In this document: in pieces, positions 10,017 to 21,539 of the stretch
Layout: each line of letters starts with the position of its first letter
Position numbering within the stretch: the stretch's first letter is position 1
Assembly (NCBI RefSeq): GCF_027595985.1
Contig: NC_073313.1
Location: 99,435,552-99,499,551 of the forward strand
Source: Sorex araneus
Taxonomy: Eukaryota; Chordata; Mammalia; Eulipotyphla; Soricidae
Reading direction: 5' to 3'
DNA: 64,000 nt
The notes under the pieces: generated by a model
Told to the model about the DNA's origin: nothing
What the model saw: the letters and a program-made list of their open reading frames with translations, nothing else
Databases searched by the model: none
Position numbers and translations under genes: made by a program

Positions 10017-11513
10017 ATATTGACAGAATTACTCTAGAAAAGCAATTTAAGGGAGTTCCAATAAAATTGTGGGAGTGGTCTCCGTCTACTAAGTTTTGCT
10101 AGATCTTCCACAGCAGCACCTGAGCTATGGGGTGTGTTTTCTAGCCTAAGAGTTTGAAGATTGCAGATTTTTAGTAGTAGAATCTTAGCAGCAGAGCAAT
10201 AGTGGCAGTTTCTCCTCCTAGGATATTTCTTCTGAATTTGATCATAATAGCCACAGATTAACCTACACAGCCATCTTAACCCTACAGTCTATGAAGGAGT
10301 TTCTTTATGCCCCAGAGGCCTCTGTATCTCCAATATTCAGGAGTTTTCCCAGCTTGCATTCTAAACCTATAGGACTTTAGCAATTCCTTTCTCCTGGGTC
10401 AGGAAAAAAAGCCTTGAGGTAGTAGAGCCAGTGGCAAAAATTACTCAGAAGACGGTTATGACTAACATTCTTTTGATTCTTGCTGTTCACCAACTTCTGA
10501 TGAGTGAGATCAGAGAACCAGTTATGATGTGATTACCAGTGTATATTGAAGGGAAAGTCCCTTAACTCTGATTTTACCTTTTAGCTTCATTAAGGCTGAA
10601 ATACACATAAACTTACATGGCCCTTAGGTGTATAATGAGATGCTAATGGATTATCAGTATCCATTGCCACCACAGCACCATTAAGACTAACACAACACCT
10701 TATTTTATTCCTTAGATAAGTCGCCCTATAAAATTGTTACCTCAAAACACAGCAGGCATGGTCTCCCCATTGAAGTGACAACATCTATTTATGGGGTAGA
10801 TAATTTTGTTTTTGTGAATCCTTTTACTTTGTAGATCCATTTACTCCCATCCATAAATACTTTATCTCTAAAAGGATTCCAGGTTGAGGAAAGAAATCCT
10901 TCTTTCTCCTTCTGTATAACTGAAAGAGTAAAATATCATTCTGATTCTGGCTGTGGCCCCAAATGAGAGGCTTCTCTTTCATTTGTGCAGTCACCAGGAA
11001 ACCTGCTTTCTGGCCATAGCCAGAAGCTCTGAAATGGGGGCTTAGTACTGATTTATGGCTTGGTAAAGCAGCTCTAGCTGTGACTCTATGTCTGGAAAAT
11101 TGCTATGATTCATAGCTTAGCCACAGCACTCAGCCTTTATGGCTGAGTTGCCATCCATAGAGACTCCCTTAGGACCCCACTAGAGTCTTGGAGCACTAGG
11201 TGCCCTCATTGTGTTTTTTTCCTCCCCTGCTTATTTTGAAGTTCTTTAGAGAATCTATGACTTTCTTTTACTAGGCTGCAATAGCTTAAAGCCTGTTCAC
11301 TGTATTCTGCCAATACCTCCTGTTACTATCCTCTGGTTCTTTAATTGAATCATTCTTCCCTCCACCAATGTCACCAGGTTCAATCCTACAACCTGTGTCC
11401 CCGGTAAGCATAAATATTTTATTTCACATTACTTGCTTTAACAAAAAGGAATGACAAATAGAATATCAGAAAATAAATAAATAAATGTCAATTTTTGATG
11501 TTTAATTTCTGTA
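10017..11513. other. Intergenic, nothing recognised
   Basis: This is ordinary-composition sequence without a sizeable open frame, recognisable repeat head or splice-bounded coding block. An A-rich (AAAT)n-like stretch lies near 11475-11487. Confidence 0.5.
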
Positions 11514-11604
11514 GGCTTGGGGATGATATGTAATATGGGAATCAAACCCAGGTCAACTGCATGCAAGGCAAATACCTTACCCACTGTAGGTCTCTCCAGC
11601 CATT
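11514..11604 (-). mobile_element. SOR-type SINE fragment
   Basis: CAAACCCAGGTCAACTGCATGCAAGGCAAATACCTTACCCACTG is the reverse complement of the SINE 5' half (B-box to A-box). The 3' half is missing or unrecognisable. Confidence 0.75.
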
Positions 11605-12531
11605 TTCTTCAATTCTTAACTGTCATTGATGGCCAATGAGAGATGCCCTCTATAGAAGGCCTGTAATTTGAGATTACAAAAAGCCATTATTTTGTTGGAA
11701 GTTAAAATAGGTGGTCACACCCCATAATCCTCAAGCACATGTATATAGAAACACCATCTGTGGGCTTTCTTAGATATGATCTGGGCAGACTGACTTATTT
11801 TCTCTCATTCTCAGTAGCTAAGGAAATAGCCATGCCACAGGACACCTTCAGAAAGAATAGCACAGTAGTACTGTGAATGGATGAGAACAATAGTGAAAGC
11901 ATATTAAAAAGACCTGTTTCCCATTTTCTTGTATTCAAATCATAAAATTGCTCAAGGTATGGCATTTAAAAACAAGGGGTTAGAAATAAGAATAAAAATA
12001 TATGAGTCTTTGCTTTCTTTCCATTCACAGACCTCGCTAAGCAGTAACCATAACTTACAAACCCCCTGTTGTTCCTGGTCTCATGCTTACTTCTTTATTG
12101 ATGGTCTACAGTCATAGGGTATCTGACTCGTCTCCAAAGACGAGTCTCTGGAAGTAGTGTTGTGTCCTTACTCATCAAAATTTATTGGCATTCTACTGAC
12201 ATGCCAATGTGTTTACTGTCAATTCTGATGCATCTTTAGGTGCTGTCAGGGTGAATAGGAAGCCTGGGAATCTTTTTCAGTGCTGGACCCATTGGCATAT
12301 GGACGGGACAGGTTAAGAACAATCCAGAACACACAGCATACATCATGCAGCAAGACTTTATTCAAAGAATAAGCAGTAAGCAGGATTGGGTAAAATCTGT
12401 AGACAATGGCTGACCCTTCAAGTGTCATCCCTGACCTACAAAGTAAGTAATATTTGTTGGTCAACTAGGCCTCCAAGGCCTCCAACCTTATGGATGTAAC
12501 CTTAAATTGGAGAAAATACAAACAAAAGTTA
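11605..12531. other. Intergenic, nothing recognised
   Basis: No gene or clear repeat is seen. The stretch AGCAAGACTTTATTCAAAGAATAAG near 12350 looks like an antisense poly(A) signal of an old LTR, but I cannot define ends. Confidence 0.4.
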
Positions 12532-12551
12532 TGTGAATGAAATTATAAAAA

Positions 12552-12724
12552 TTTTTTTTTGCTTTTTGGGTCACACCCAGCAATGCACAGGGCTTATTCC
12601 TGGCTCTGGACTCAGGAATTACTCCTGGTGGTGCTCGGGGGGTCATATGGAATTCTAGGAATTGAACCCAGGTTGGCCGTGTGCAAGGCAACCGCCTTAC
12701 TCGCTGTGCTATCGCTCCAGCCCC
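12552..12724 (-). mobile_element. SOR-type SINE with target duplication
   Basis: This is a full minus-strand copy from its poly(T) to CGCTCCAGCCCC. It is flanked by TGTGAATGAAATTATA at 12532-12547 and 12725-12740, a 16-bp perfect target-site duplication. Confidence 0.95.
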
Positions 12725-12740
12725 TGTGAATGAAATTATA

Positions 12741-13089
12741 GAGAGCATTCAAGGGGACCCCTTTAGTAATTTAGCAGAAATTTTTGTGTGGGATCTTCTC
12801 AGTCTAGAAGGAAGAAGATGGGATGTTAGATGAGTCAGCTCCACGAGTTTCTTTCACAGGCCATCCAGCATTCAACTTCTTTACCTTCACACGGGCCAAG
12901 GGGCCAAGAGATGTTCTTCTTTAACCCAGTTGACTACCAGACCTCCTTGAGCATAATGAATATCTGAACAGTTCTGATATAATTCTAGTCCTGAAGGCAT
13001 TGGTGTGGATAAGATTAGTATTAAAGCACAGACACAAAGATTATGCAATGCCACCATTAAATTTATGGAACTCATGATAGAATACATTA
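12741..13089. other. Intergenic, nothing recognised
   Basis: No supported gene or repeat. Short open frames on the minus strand have no family resemblance. Confidence 0.45.
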
Positions 13090-13221
13090 TTTTTAAATTT
13101 TATATAGTAGTTCACAATATTTGATTACATTTAATATTCGAACACCAATCCCACCACCATTACACCTTCTCACCACCATACTTTGGATGTTTCCATCCTG
13201 AACCCCAACTCCTGCCCCCAA
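13090..13221 (-). mobile_element. L1 3' tail
   Basis: Antisense L1 3' end: an A/T-rich start, TAGTTCACAATATTTGATTAC, GAACACCAATCCCACCACC, then a C-rich tract. It is diverged. Confidence 0.6.
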
Positions 13222-13492
13222 ACAGCACTGCACTGCACTGTGGCACTGTTGTCCCATTATTCATCGTTATTCATCGATTTGCTCGAGTGGGCACCAGTAA
13301 CGTCTCCAGTGTGAGACTTGTTACTGTTTTTGGCATATCGACTATGCCACAGGTAGCTTGCCAGGCTCTGCCATGTGGGCAGGATACTCTTGGTAGCTTG
13401 CCTGGCTCTCAGAGAGGGATGGAGGAAACAAACCTGGATTGGCCACATGCAAGGCAAATGCCCTACCCACTGTGCTATCGCTCCAGCTCAAA
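13222..13492 (-). mobile_element. SOR-type SINE, long subtype
   Basis: It starts with repeated GCACTGCACTGCACTG and passes through GATTTGCTCGAGTGGGCACC and GAGACTTGTTACTGTTTTTGG. It ends GTGCTATCGCTCCAGC. This is a full-length minus-strand copy of the long subtype. Confidence 0.88.
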
Positions 13493-13719
13493 ACAGAACT
13501 GAAATAATTTATTTTGTATTGTTATGAAAAACCTCTGAAAATGCTACAAAAAAGTTTCCTTAGAGGAAAGAGTGTGAAGATTGTTGTATTTTGCCCATTA
13601 ACTACTTCTATAAGAGATCACTAACATGTTAAAGGTTGAGCTTTGTGTGCTTATATACTTATATATATATATATCTGTAAAAAGTATTTCCCTCTAATAT
13701 TGGTTGCCTCCTACTTCAA

Positions 13720-14270
13720 ACCCCACCAGATGTGGTGTGGTACTCTTGGAGTATGGGTGGTGTGAGGTATGAGGCATTCACGGCCACGTGGTCCAGAAAT
13801 AGGTCACTCATGGGTAAGGCTTGGCCCGAGCATGTGGAAAGAGGCCGTGATCATGGCAGTGGCTGAGTTCTGGAGATTTTTGACTGCTGGAGCTGGGTCA
13901 CTTGAGGTGGGGTGGGTGGGGTCTCACCTGCCATTCTCCGGGGCAACCCAAATGAAACAGCCTGGCTCAGGGTCCATCAATATGGTTATGGCGTGTGTCG
14001 TGTTATGCTCCCTTTCAGGAGAGTAGGACATGAGACTCTGGATCGTGGAAGATGAAGAGATTATCTGGCACCAGCCAGAGGTGGCTTTTGGGTGTAACTG
14101 CTGGGTTGCTCGAAGCAGGGCAATACAGGTGGAGGATCCCCATTCCAGGTTCCATTCAGCCCAGAGTTCTCAGTCACAAAGTCCTGTATACCTTGGTTTT
14201 CTGTGGATTCACTTGTGGGTGAGGCTCGGCCCAAGTGTATGGAGAGCAGCCGTGGAAAGCTCTTAACTCT
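13720..14270. repeat. Unclassified GC-rich dispersed repeat, copy 2
   Basis: This shares landmarks with 3010-3510 (CTCTGGATC(A/G)TG, GGCACC, then a TTTGGGTGTAACTGC-like stretch). It is also internally repetitive: CACTCATGGGTAAGGCTTGGCCC at 13806 is echoed by CACTTGTGGGTGAGGCTCGGCCC at 14209, about 403 bp apart. No gene is supported. Confidence 0.55.
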
Positions 14271-14378
14271 TAAGAATGCTTCATACTGCTTCCTCTACAC
14301 CAACCCACTCAGGCATACACTAACCTGCTGTTGTTCTCTATGGACTTTCCCAATTATGGACATTTCATTAAACGGGAT

Positions 14379-15137
14379 TGAAATCGGTGGGCTTCCATCA
14401 GTGGCTTAGGTGAGGTAGAGAGGAGAGACAATCACTTTCTCTCAATCTGCCTCTACCACCCCGGGACTGGCTGGGAAGGCTAGGACTGATAAAGTCTGTA
14501 AGGTCAGTTCTGGGCCTTACCCAGGGTCTCCAGGTACTTTGTCCCGTATCACAGAGAAGAATTTCAGGAGTAGGCAAACAGTGAAATAAAAACATTTTAT
14601 TTGGAGAATTTTGAGGAAGATGAATGGGAGGAGCCAAAGGGAGAGAGAATAAAGAGTTCAAGGGAGAATGTGGCATCTCCCAATACACATCTCAAGATGG
14701 GACATGTGGGCGACACGTGATCGGGTACCACATGTGCTTAGCCAAGTAGGCACAAGCAGCACATACACTCAGGCATGCCCTTCTTTTTTCAAGATGGCTT
14801 TTATAGGGTTTTTCCCAAGGTGCCTTGCGTGGGGCTTTCTAGATAGGTAACAATCAGTTGCTAGGATGGTTGCCAAGGGGGTTTGTTTTCGTCTGGAGTT
14901 TCTCTGACCGAGGTGAGGGTCGTTCAGGTGTCATAAATTTCCTTAAGGTCCCTAATTGCAGTCTCTGTCTCTGCTGAGTTTGTGTCTCTGTGGGGTCCAG
15001 CCTCCTCAGCATCTGTCACTGGTTCCAGAAATATCTTATCAGGCCCAGGCCTTAATTCTGGCAGCTTCAGGCTATTGGATTTATTACTTCTCAATTTCCA
15101 TTGCCATGGGCCCTATCCTATTTATATGCCTGCCTCA
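14379..15137 (-). mobile_element. ERV LTR, copy A
   Basis: Antisense to LTR copy D (20638-21539) along its length. Shared features are AGTGGCTTA near the 3' end, the poly(A) signal block (TTTTATTTGGAG, AATAAA on the minus strand), CACATCTCAAGATGG, the TATA region (TTTTATAGGG by CAAGATGGCT) and CCATTGCCATGGGCCCTATCC at the 5' end. The outer edges read TG...CA. I could not find a matching target duplication. No gag, pol or env sequence accompanies it. Confidence 0.75.
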
Positions 15138-15309
15138 GAATTTCAGTTGGTAATCTTTTGTGACTTCCTCCTTTCACTGAGTGTTGGAGTCCCTCCTGGC
15201 TCTATTACTAAATCACCTACACATGCCACCCTGTTGAGTAATCCTTGGGGGATTCTCCTAGAAGAGAGGGGGCTTTGGAGACAACACTCCAGAGAAGGGG
15301 AAGGATAGC

Positions 15310-15960
15310 AACAAAAGGAGGGCAGTCTCCCGATAATTTGTAATTGCTGTGGTCCAGTTAACAGAATCTGCTGAATAATTGCCCCTCTGTATTATAAGCA
15401 ACCAAGGCTTGACTTTGGTTCTTTTTTTTGTTTTTGTTTTTTTTGGGTCACACCCAGCGATGCTCAGGGGTCACTCCTGGCTCTGTCTGCACTCAGGAAT
15501 TACCCCTGGCCGTGCTCAGGGGACCATATGGGATGCTGGGAATCAAAGCCGGGTCGGCCGCGTGCAAGGCAAACGCCCTACCCACTGTGCTATCGCTCTA
15601 GCCCCAGCTTAGGCTTGACTTTGGGTAGAAAGAAGAAAAGTTTATTGTAAAGTAGAAGAAAAAGGAAAAGGAATTCCCTGAGTGGGGAGGAACGTAGTAT
15701 AGGACTAAGTTAATCATGTTCTATTTTGTGGGTTTTTTATAGGAAAACTGGGTCTTTATGTCACAGAGAATGCAGGAAGTTAAGAAATGATCTAACACCT
15801 TTGAGTATTTCTGGCCAGTAACCTCAGGCATTGTCCATATTTTAGTCTCCCTGTGAGCCTAAGGTCTGGGGAAAAATTTTTCGTTGCACAATTGTTAACA
15901 ATTTTTCACCAGAAAAAGCCCAGGAATTCAAAGGAAGGCAAAAATTTGGGTTGAGGGCAG
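15310..15960 (-). mobile_element. Second, different LTR-like element
   Basis: The minus strand shows LTR-like landmarks: a TATA-like CCTATAAAAAACCC (near 15735), then AATAAACTTTTC (near 15645). It is interrupted by a SINE at 15421-15606. I cannot define both ends or name the family. Confidence 0.45.
15421..15606 (-). mobile_element. SOR-type SINE with target duplication
   Basis: A poly(T) and GGGTCACACCCAGCGATGC lead through to CTATCGCTCTAGCCCC. It is flanked by AGGCTTGACTTTGG at 15405-15418 and 15611-15624. Confidence 0.94.
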
Positions 15961-16429
15961 TCAAAAACAGGTCTCGCAAGGGTAAAATGAGGCTTCTTAT
16001 AACTCAGGTACTAGTGTTTAAGACTTGGAAATGCTTAGAAGAGTGGAACCCTTCAAAATTTTTTTGCAAATTGTCCTACAAGTCCTTTTCTAGACTAATT
16101 CTATCAACAAGAAAAATAGCAGACACCCAGAGTTGAGCCTAGAAAAAGGGTCCACTGGTGTGATCACAAGGGAAGAGGGAACAGCCTGGAATTTTATGAC
16201 CTGATCCATTCCATCTAGGACAGTAATTTACTGAAGAAAACACAGATTGAACTACTCCTGTGGACATACCCCCACCTCCATTCCCATACCGCTTACAAGG
16301 TTCTAAAATACAAAAGGACTCTGTACCCAAGAGCTACCTTGCCTCCTAATGAGAAAATAAAGCAAATGTCCATCCAATTTGGAACACGAGGAAACCCTGA
16401 GCACCACTAGGTTTGGTCGAACTTTCTAT
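15961..16429. other. Intergenic, nothing recognised
   Basis: No supported gene or repeat boundaries. Confidence 0.4.
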
Positions 16430-17150
16430 AAACTCGTTAAGAATAAAATTCTTTTTGAAGTTGAAGATAAAAGAATACAATTAATTAAATATAAAGTCAT
16501 AACAATCTCAAAGAAAGAAGATGGAGAAATGGTATTCAAGAAAAATAAAGTTTAAAGGATATGCCAGATCCATTAGAAGAATAAACATTAATAGTTTGGG
16601 AATACCAGGTTTTAAAGAGAAAGAAAGGGTCATAGATAACATTTAGGTCATGATATCTATGAAATTCCCAAATGAAATATGCAGGAAGCAAAGAGAACAC
16701 TGAGTTTTCTTAATTCAAACTGATCTAAAGCAAGAATATCACCATTAATTTTTTAATGTTATAATAAAAATATTTAAGCCTGAAAAATGTGATATGTGAA
16801 AGCAGGCTTTTCATCATACGTATAGCAGGCATTCATCAGACATCTCAGCAGAAATCACGTAGGCTACAAGAGGGCAAAGCCATGCATACGAACTACATAG
16901 TCATGTAAATTTCCAGGTAAAAATTAGTTCATCCTACAAAATTATCTTTCAAATATAATGATTAGGAGGGGGCAGGGACACAAGTTCAAAACAAAGAATC
17001 TGTATTTACCTCCTCCTGAAGTCACATGGAACTCATCCTAAAATTAATCTATAAGGAAGTAAATATATGCAGAAAAATGAATGAACAAAACTCACATCAA
17101 AAACAGGAGAGCAGGCAGATGGATTGAATACTGAGATAGATTGGATACAT
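16430..17150 (+). mobile_element. HAL1/old L1-like remnant, copy A
   Basis: It resembles 58655-59010 over the first 330 or so bases (AAAATTCTTTTTGAAGTTGAA, GCAATTAAATATAAA-like text, then CTGATCTAAAGCAAG against CTGATCTAAACTAAG). The later part (CAGCAGAAATC, then GGCTACAAGAGGGCAAAGCC, TACAAAATTATCTTTCAAATATAATG) has the order seen in ORF1-bearing half-L1 elements. No frame survives. It may be part of the ancestral duplication that also produced genes 2 and 3. Confidence 0.5.
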
Positions 17151-17797
17151 ACAGGAAAGATACCCACTAAAGATAGCAATCATAAAGGGATATTTAAGGT
17201 GCAAAGGTTTACCCTGGGGACCTAAGGCATGTGGTCAAGTCAAACATTTGTCATCCCAATCTTTTGATCCTATACCTAACATTCTGAAAGGAGATATGAA
17301 ATGTCAAAGCATAAGCAGTTTCTTTCATCTATGTTTTATCCTTATATTGCACATTTTTGCCCTCAATTATTTCAATGGCTACTTAAGGAGTGTCCATATC
17401 CCTCATGATAATTTTACAGGTCTCCTTTGATTATCCGGGGAACACAATTCTTAAAGTCCATTCCATCAATATATGTGTGTGTCAACATAATATATTCCCT
17501 CATCACTTCCTCCTTGGTGGCAGTATAGCTCTTCTTCTTGCCACCTTCTTATTTGGAACAATTCTCTGGTATCCAAAGGGAAAATATGTTTGCTCCTTGA
17601 TATGGTGGGGATGATGCTTTCCAGTTTTTTGCAGCTTCTGCAAAAGCATACTTCTCACCTTGAAGGATCTGTGTCCTTGTCCTTTTATACAGCCTTGCAG
17701 TAATTAATTGCTTAACTGGAAGATATAGCTACTCATTTCTTCATAAAGCATGTTTTTCACATGAGTTCTAAGGATCAGTTCTCCAAAAGTGGCCAAA
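17151..17797. other. Intergenic, unidentified sequence
   Basis: Antisense text around 17480-17620 has a mildly coding look (on the minus strand the short peptide FPFGYQRIVPNKKVARRRA), which suggests a decayed retrocopy. I could not name a parent gene. Confidence 0.3.
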
Positions 17798-17810
17798 AAA
17801 TTCCTAGACT

Positions 17811-17981
17811 GGGGGCTGGAGCGATAGCACAGCGGGGAGGGCGTTTGCCTCGCACGCGTCCAACCGGGTTCTATTCCCAGTATCCCATATGGTCCCCTGA
17901 GCATTACCAGGGGTAATTCCTGAGTGCAGAGCCAGGAGTAACCCCTGTGCATCGCCGGGTGTGACCCAAAAAAGCCAAAAA
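17811..17981 (+). mobile_element. SOR-type SINE with target duplication
   Basis: It starts GGGGGCTGGAGCGATAGCAC and ends GTGACCCAAAAAAGCCAAAA. It is flanked by AAATTCCTAGACT at 17798-17810 and 17982-17994. Confidence 0.95.
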
Positions 17982-18084
17982 AAATTCCTAGACTTATGTC
18001 AACCTGGGTCTGGGACCCTACAAGACAGATAACAAATTGAAGATGCTTGTGAAGAAATCAGAGTTAAGCTGCAAATGTCCTATT

Positions 18085-18915
18085 AAAGTAGGTGGGGCTC
18101 CCTCAGGTGGCTTATATGAGGTGGAGAGGAGAGAGACAGTCACTTTCTTCCAACCCCCCTATGCCACCCCAGAACTGACTGGTAAGGCTAGGACTGATGA
18201 AATCTGGGAATAAGCTCCTGCACAACACAGACCAGAACCCCGCCAGCTCCACCAGGTTACTGTCAAGCCACACCTGCTGTCCACTTGGTCTTTTTGGCAC
18301 AGAGCTTGATACCTACCACCTAATTTCTTGGGGAGCCTCGGACTCAGGCTGGAGCGAGGAAATCCTCTTTGCAGGAAAGGCAAAACAGTTCCTGGCCGAA
18401 CCCAGGGTTTTCGGGTCTTTGTATCTCACATAAAAGATTTAAAGACGTAAGGGGCTGGAGAGATAGCACAGCGGGTAGGGCGTTTGCCTTGCACGCGGCC
18501 GACCCGGGTTCAAATCCCAGCATCCCATATGGTCCCCTGAGCACGGCCAGGGGTAATTCCTGAGTGCAAAGCCAGGAGTAACCCCTGTGCATTGCCAGGT
18601 GTGACCCAAAAAGCAAAAAAAAAAAAAAAAAGATTTAAAGACGTAAAAACAGATTTTATTTGGAGATTTTTAGGAAGGGAAGGAGGGAGAAAAAGTAAGA
18701 GAATGTGGGATTCTCTAGTACACATCTCAAGAGGGGCGATGCAGATGACACATGTGCTCGGGCACCACATGTGCTTGAAACGTAGGCACAAGCAACACGT
18801 GGGTTCAGACAGCATGTGCACGCGCTTCCTTCATTCAAGATGGCTTTTATAGGCTTGCTCTAACCTACCCAGTGGGTTCGTTGCTAGGGTGGTTACCAAG
18901 GAGGTAGATTTAATT
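18085..18915 (-). mobile_element. ERV LTR, copy B
   Basis: Antisense copy of the same LTR family as copies A and D. It has AGGTGGCTTATATGAGGTGG, then CAGATTTTATTTGGAG (AATAAA on the minus strand), then CACATCTCAAGAGGGG, then CAAGATGGCTTTTATAGGC (TATA region). It breaks near 18915, where the sequence jumps back to the 3' part of another copy. It carries a SINE at 18451-18630. Confidence 0.75.
18451..18630 (+). mobile_element. SOR-type SINE inside LTR copy B
   Basis: Near-consensus copy with the A-box (GATAGCACAGCGGGTAGGG), the B-box (CCGGGTTCAAATCCCAGC) and a long poly(A). It is flanked by AAAAGATTTAAAGACGTAA at 18432-18450 and again ending at 18646, about 19 bp. It is clearly younger than the LTR. 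Confidence 0.96.
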
Positions 18916-19750
18916 CCCACCACCTGATTTCTTGATTTCTGGAGGAGCCATGGACTCAGGCTGGAGAGAGGAATTGTTCTTTGAAGGAAAGGAAAGTCAG
19001 TTCTAGAGCTTACCCAGGAGTTTTGGGTCCTTTGCCTTTCTCTCAGATAAGAATTTTAGGATGAGATGAGCTATGAAATTAAAAGCAGATTTTACTTGGA
19101 TGTTTTGTGGAAGGGAAGGAGGAAGGGAAAGAGAGAGAGTAACATACTGAAGAGAGAATTCAGGCTTCTCTGAAGGCAGAGAGAGCACTGTATAGCCTTT
19201 AAGTGTTTTACATAGATATTCTTCAGCTCATTTGGCCTGGAGTTATCTGCTGAAGTCAGAGAGTCGGTATTATCATAAAATTCTATTATCATATCAGGTG
19301 TTATCATAAAAGAAGAGCTTAGCGGGGGCTGGGGCGATAGCACAGCAGGTAGGGCGTTTGCCTTGCATGCTACCAACCTGGGTTTGATTCCCAGCATCTC
19401 ATATGGTACTCCGATCACTGCCAGGAGTAATTCCTGAGTGCATGAGCCAAGAGTAACCTCTGTGCATCGCTGGGTGTGACCCAAAAAATAAAAATAAAAA
19501 GAAGAGCTTTGTAGTTTTTCTGTGACTCTCTTTTAAGTCCAAATTGCAGTCTTTTGTCTCTGCTGAAATTTGTCCTAATTATCAGGGTTCAGTCTTCTGA
19601 GAGTCTGCAGTGGCATCAGGTCTTATCAGACCTTAATTCCTGTGCTCACAAAGTGGGCTTTCACAGCCTTGGGGATATAGATTCTGTTACTTCTCAGAAA
19701 TTTATTGCATGGGAAGCCCTTCCCTATCTATCTGCCTGCTTTATTACCAA
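18916..19750 (-). mobile_element. ERV LTR, copy C
   Basis: Starts inside the 3' part of the LTR (CCACCACCTGATTTCTTG, then TCAGGCTGGAG). It passes AGATTTTACTTGGATG (degraded AATAAA) and ends with the 5' region also seen in copy A (GCATCAGGTCTTATCAGACC, CCCTTCCCTATCTATCTGCCTGC). It is interrupted by a SINE at 19324-19496. Joined directly to copy B, it suggests recombination or deletion between neighbouring LTRs. Confidence 0.65.
19324..19496 (+). mobile_element. SOR-type SINE inside LTR copy C
   Basis: GGGGCTGGGGCGATAGCACAG leads to GTGACCCAAAAAATAAAAAT. It is flanked by AAAAGAAGAGCTT at 19308-19320 and 19497-19509. Confidence 0.93.
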
Positions 19751-19784
19751 CATTGTGAATTCCATAGGAACACTATTTTCTTTT

Positions 19785-19862
19785 TCTTTTTATTAAATCA
19801 ACATGGGATACAGTCACAAAGTTATTTATGATTGGGTTTCAGTCATACAATGAGGAGCACTA
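19785..19862 (-). mobile_element. L1 3' tail
   Basis: Short antisense L1 3' end: TTTTATTAAATCAACATGGGATACAGTCACAAAG, then GGGTTTCAGTCATACAATG. Only about 80 bp. Confidence 0.7.
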
Positions 19863-20214
19863 TGCTTAATAATGCCGTTGTTTGATGCTCTAGTAGTTTT
19901 CACTTTTATTAAAGTTTTCACTGGCAGAACAAGTGAGACTAAACAGAGTTAGAATATTTTGAGTAGTTTCAGTTGACACGAACACAGAGGTTGTCCCTAG
20001 TTGCTACCTGTTTGGGGTGATTTGAGAAGCATTGTCTAGAATGTAAAAGCCTAGTAGGAGCATATAAATAAGGTTGTTTGTGTGTAAGGACTTTGTGTTA
20101 ATTGACTTGAAGACAAAAAACTTGGTCTAGGTCAAATGCGTTGCATTGATGTAAATTAGCAAGTCTTGGAAAGGACAGTCTCCAATGACAGTAGTCTCTA
20201 GATGTGAAAAAAAC

Positions 20215-20520
20215 ACAATGGAAAATAGAAAGAAAGGTAAAGAAAAGGAAATGAAGGGAAGGGGAGTGGAGTGGAGGGGAGGGGAAAGAAGGAAGGGAAT
20301 GGGATGGGAGGGGAGGGGAGAGAAGGAAGGGAATGGGATGGGAGGGGAGGGGAGAGAAGGGTGGGAGGGAAGGGGAGGGAGGGTAAGGGAAGGAGAAGGA
20401 AGGAAAGGGAAAATGAAGGAAGGGGAGGAGGAGGGAGGGGAGGGGAGAGAAAGAAAGGGAAAAGAAAAAAGAGAAGAAAAAAGAAAAGGAAGGGCAAGGC
20501 TAGGCCAAGGGAAGACAAGG
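20215..20520. repeat. Purine-only (GGGGA/GGAA)n tract
   Basis: About 300 bp are nearly all G and A on the plus strand, dominated by GGGGA and GGAAGGGAAT units with a 45- to 50-bp higher-order repeat around 20280-20350. The equivalent spot in copy B (62655-62690) is a purine run of only about 35 bp. Long open frames on both strands here are artefacts of composition. Confidence 0.95.
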
Positions 20521-20637
20521 CAAGGCATGATTAATACACAAAGTAAAAAACTTCTGCCTGCAGGAATTATATTCCATTGCTATGCAGTGCAATAGAGATG
20601 TAATGTAAAACATCAAATTTAATAACCAAAAAATTGA

Positions 20638-21539
20638 TGCAGACAAGTAAATAGGAAAGGGCCCATGGCAATGGATTTTCTAGGAAGTAATAAAACCAAT
20701 AGCTCTGAGGCTATAAAAAGCCCACCTTAACTAAGGTATGATAAGACTTCGTGGCACCAACAGACCCAGAGAAGGCTGGAACCCACCCCCCCAGAAGCTC
20801 CAGAGGGGACAAAGGTCAGGAAAGGAATTTCAAAAAGGAAATCAACACTCCCAATTCTACCCCCTTTGCAACCACCCTAACAACTCTTACCTAGGTAGAA
20901 CACTTACCTAGGTAGAAACCCCACTGTGTAGGTTAGAGAAAGCCTATACAAGCCATCTTGAACAAAGGAAACGTGTGCATATGCCCATGTGCTGCTTGTG
21001 CCCATGTGCTGCTTGTACCCATGTGGCTGAGCACATGTGGTACTCAAACACATGTGTCATTCACATCTCCCCTCTTGAGATGTGTACTGGAGAGTCCCAC
21101 ACTCTCTCACTTTCTCTCCCTCCTTCCCTTTCTAAAAACGTCCAAATAAAATCTATTTTTACTTCACTGCTCCTCTACTACTGGGATTATTTTCTTTGAG
21201 AAGGACAAAGACCTGTAAGGTCTGGGTAAGGCCTAAAACTGGCATTCCTTTCCTGCAAAGAGCAATTCCTTGTTCCAGCCTGAGACCATGGTCTCCCAAG
21301 AAATCAGATGGTGGGGATTATCTCCCATGCTGAGGAAATCAAGCAGATATCAGGTCTGATTTGACAGCCACCTCGTGGTGCTAGCAGGGCTCTGGTCTGT
21401 GCCTTTCAGGGGCTCATCCACACTTTTTCAGTCCTACCCTTCTCAGTCAATCCTGGGGTGGCAGAAGTGGATCAGGAAAAAGTGACTGTCTCTCTCCTTT
21501 CCACATTACATAAGCCACTGTGGGGGCACACTGATTTCA
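20638..21539 (+). mobile_element. Complete solo ERV LTR, copy D
   Basis: It begins TGCAGACAAG and ends GATTTCA (TG...CA), flanked by the 6-bp duplication AATTGA at 20632-20637 and 21540-21545, so its length is 902 bp. U3 has a TATA-like CCTATACAAGCC (20942-20953), and AATAAA lies in CCAAATAAAATC (about 21145). Six-base duplications fit class II (ERVK-like) integration. The matching place in the paralogous flank (around 62800) has no LTR, an empty site. There is no internal viral sequence; this is a solo LTR from recombination. Confidence 0.9.

Noticed and set aside
17460-17630. Possible ribosomal-protein-like retrocopy on the minus strand.
   Set aside because: A short Lys/Arg-rich peptide is visible, but I could not match it to a specific family, and a stop breaks the frame.
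20127-20595. Overlapping open frames of 80-136 codons on both strands.
   Set aside because: They are caused by the purine-only GGGGA tract, which lacks stop codons by composition. The peptides are low-complexity Gly/Arg/Glu or Pro/Ser/Phe.
14379-21539. A full endogenous retrovirus between the LTR copies.
   Set aside because: No gag, pol or env-like peptides occur between them. Copies A to C are opposite in orientation to D, so they are separate solo or truncated LTRs.
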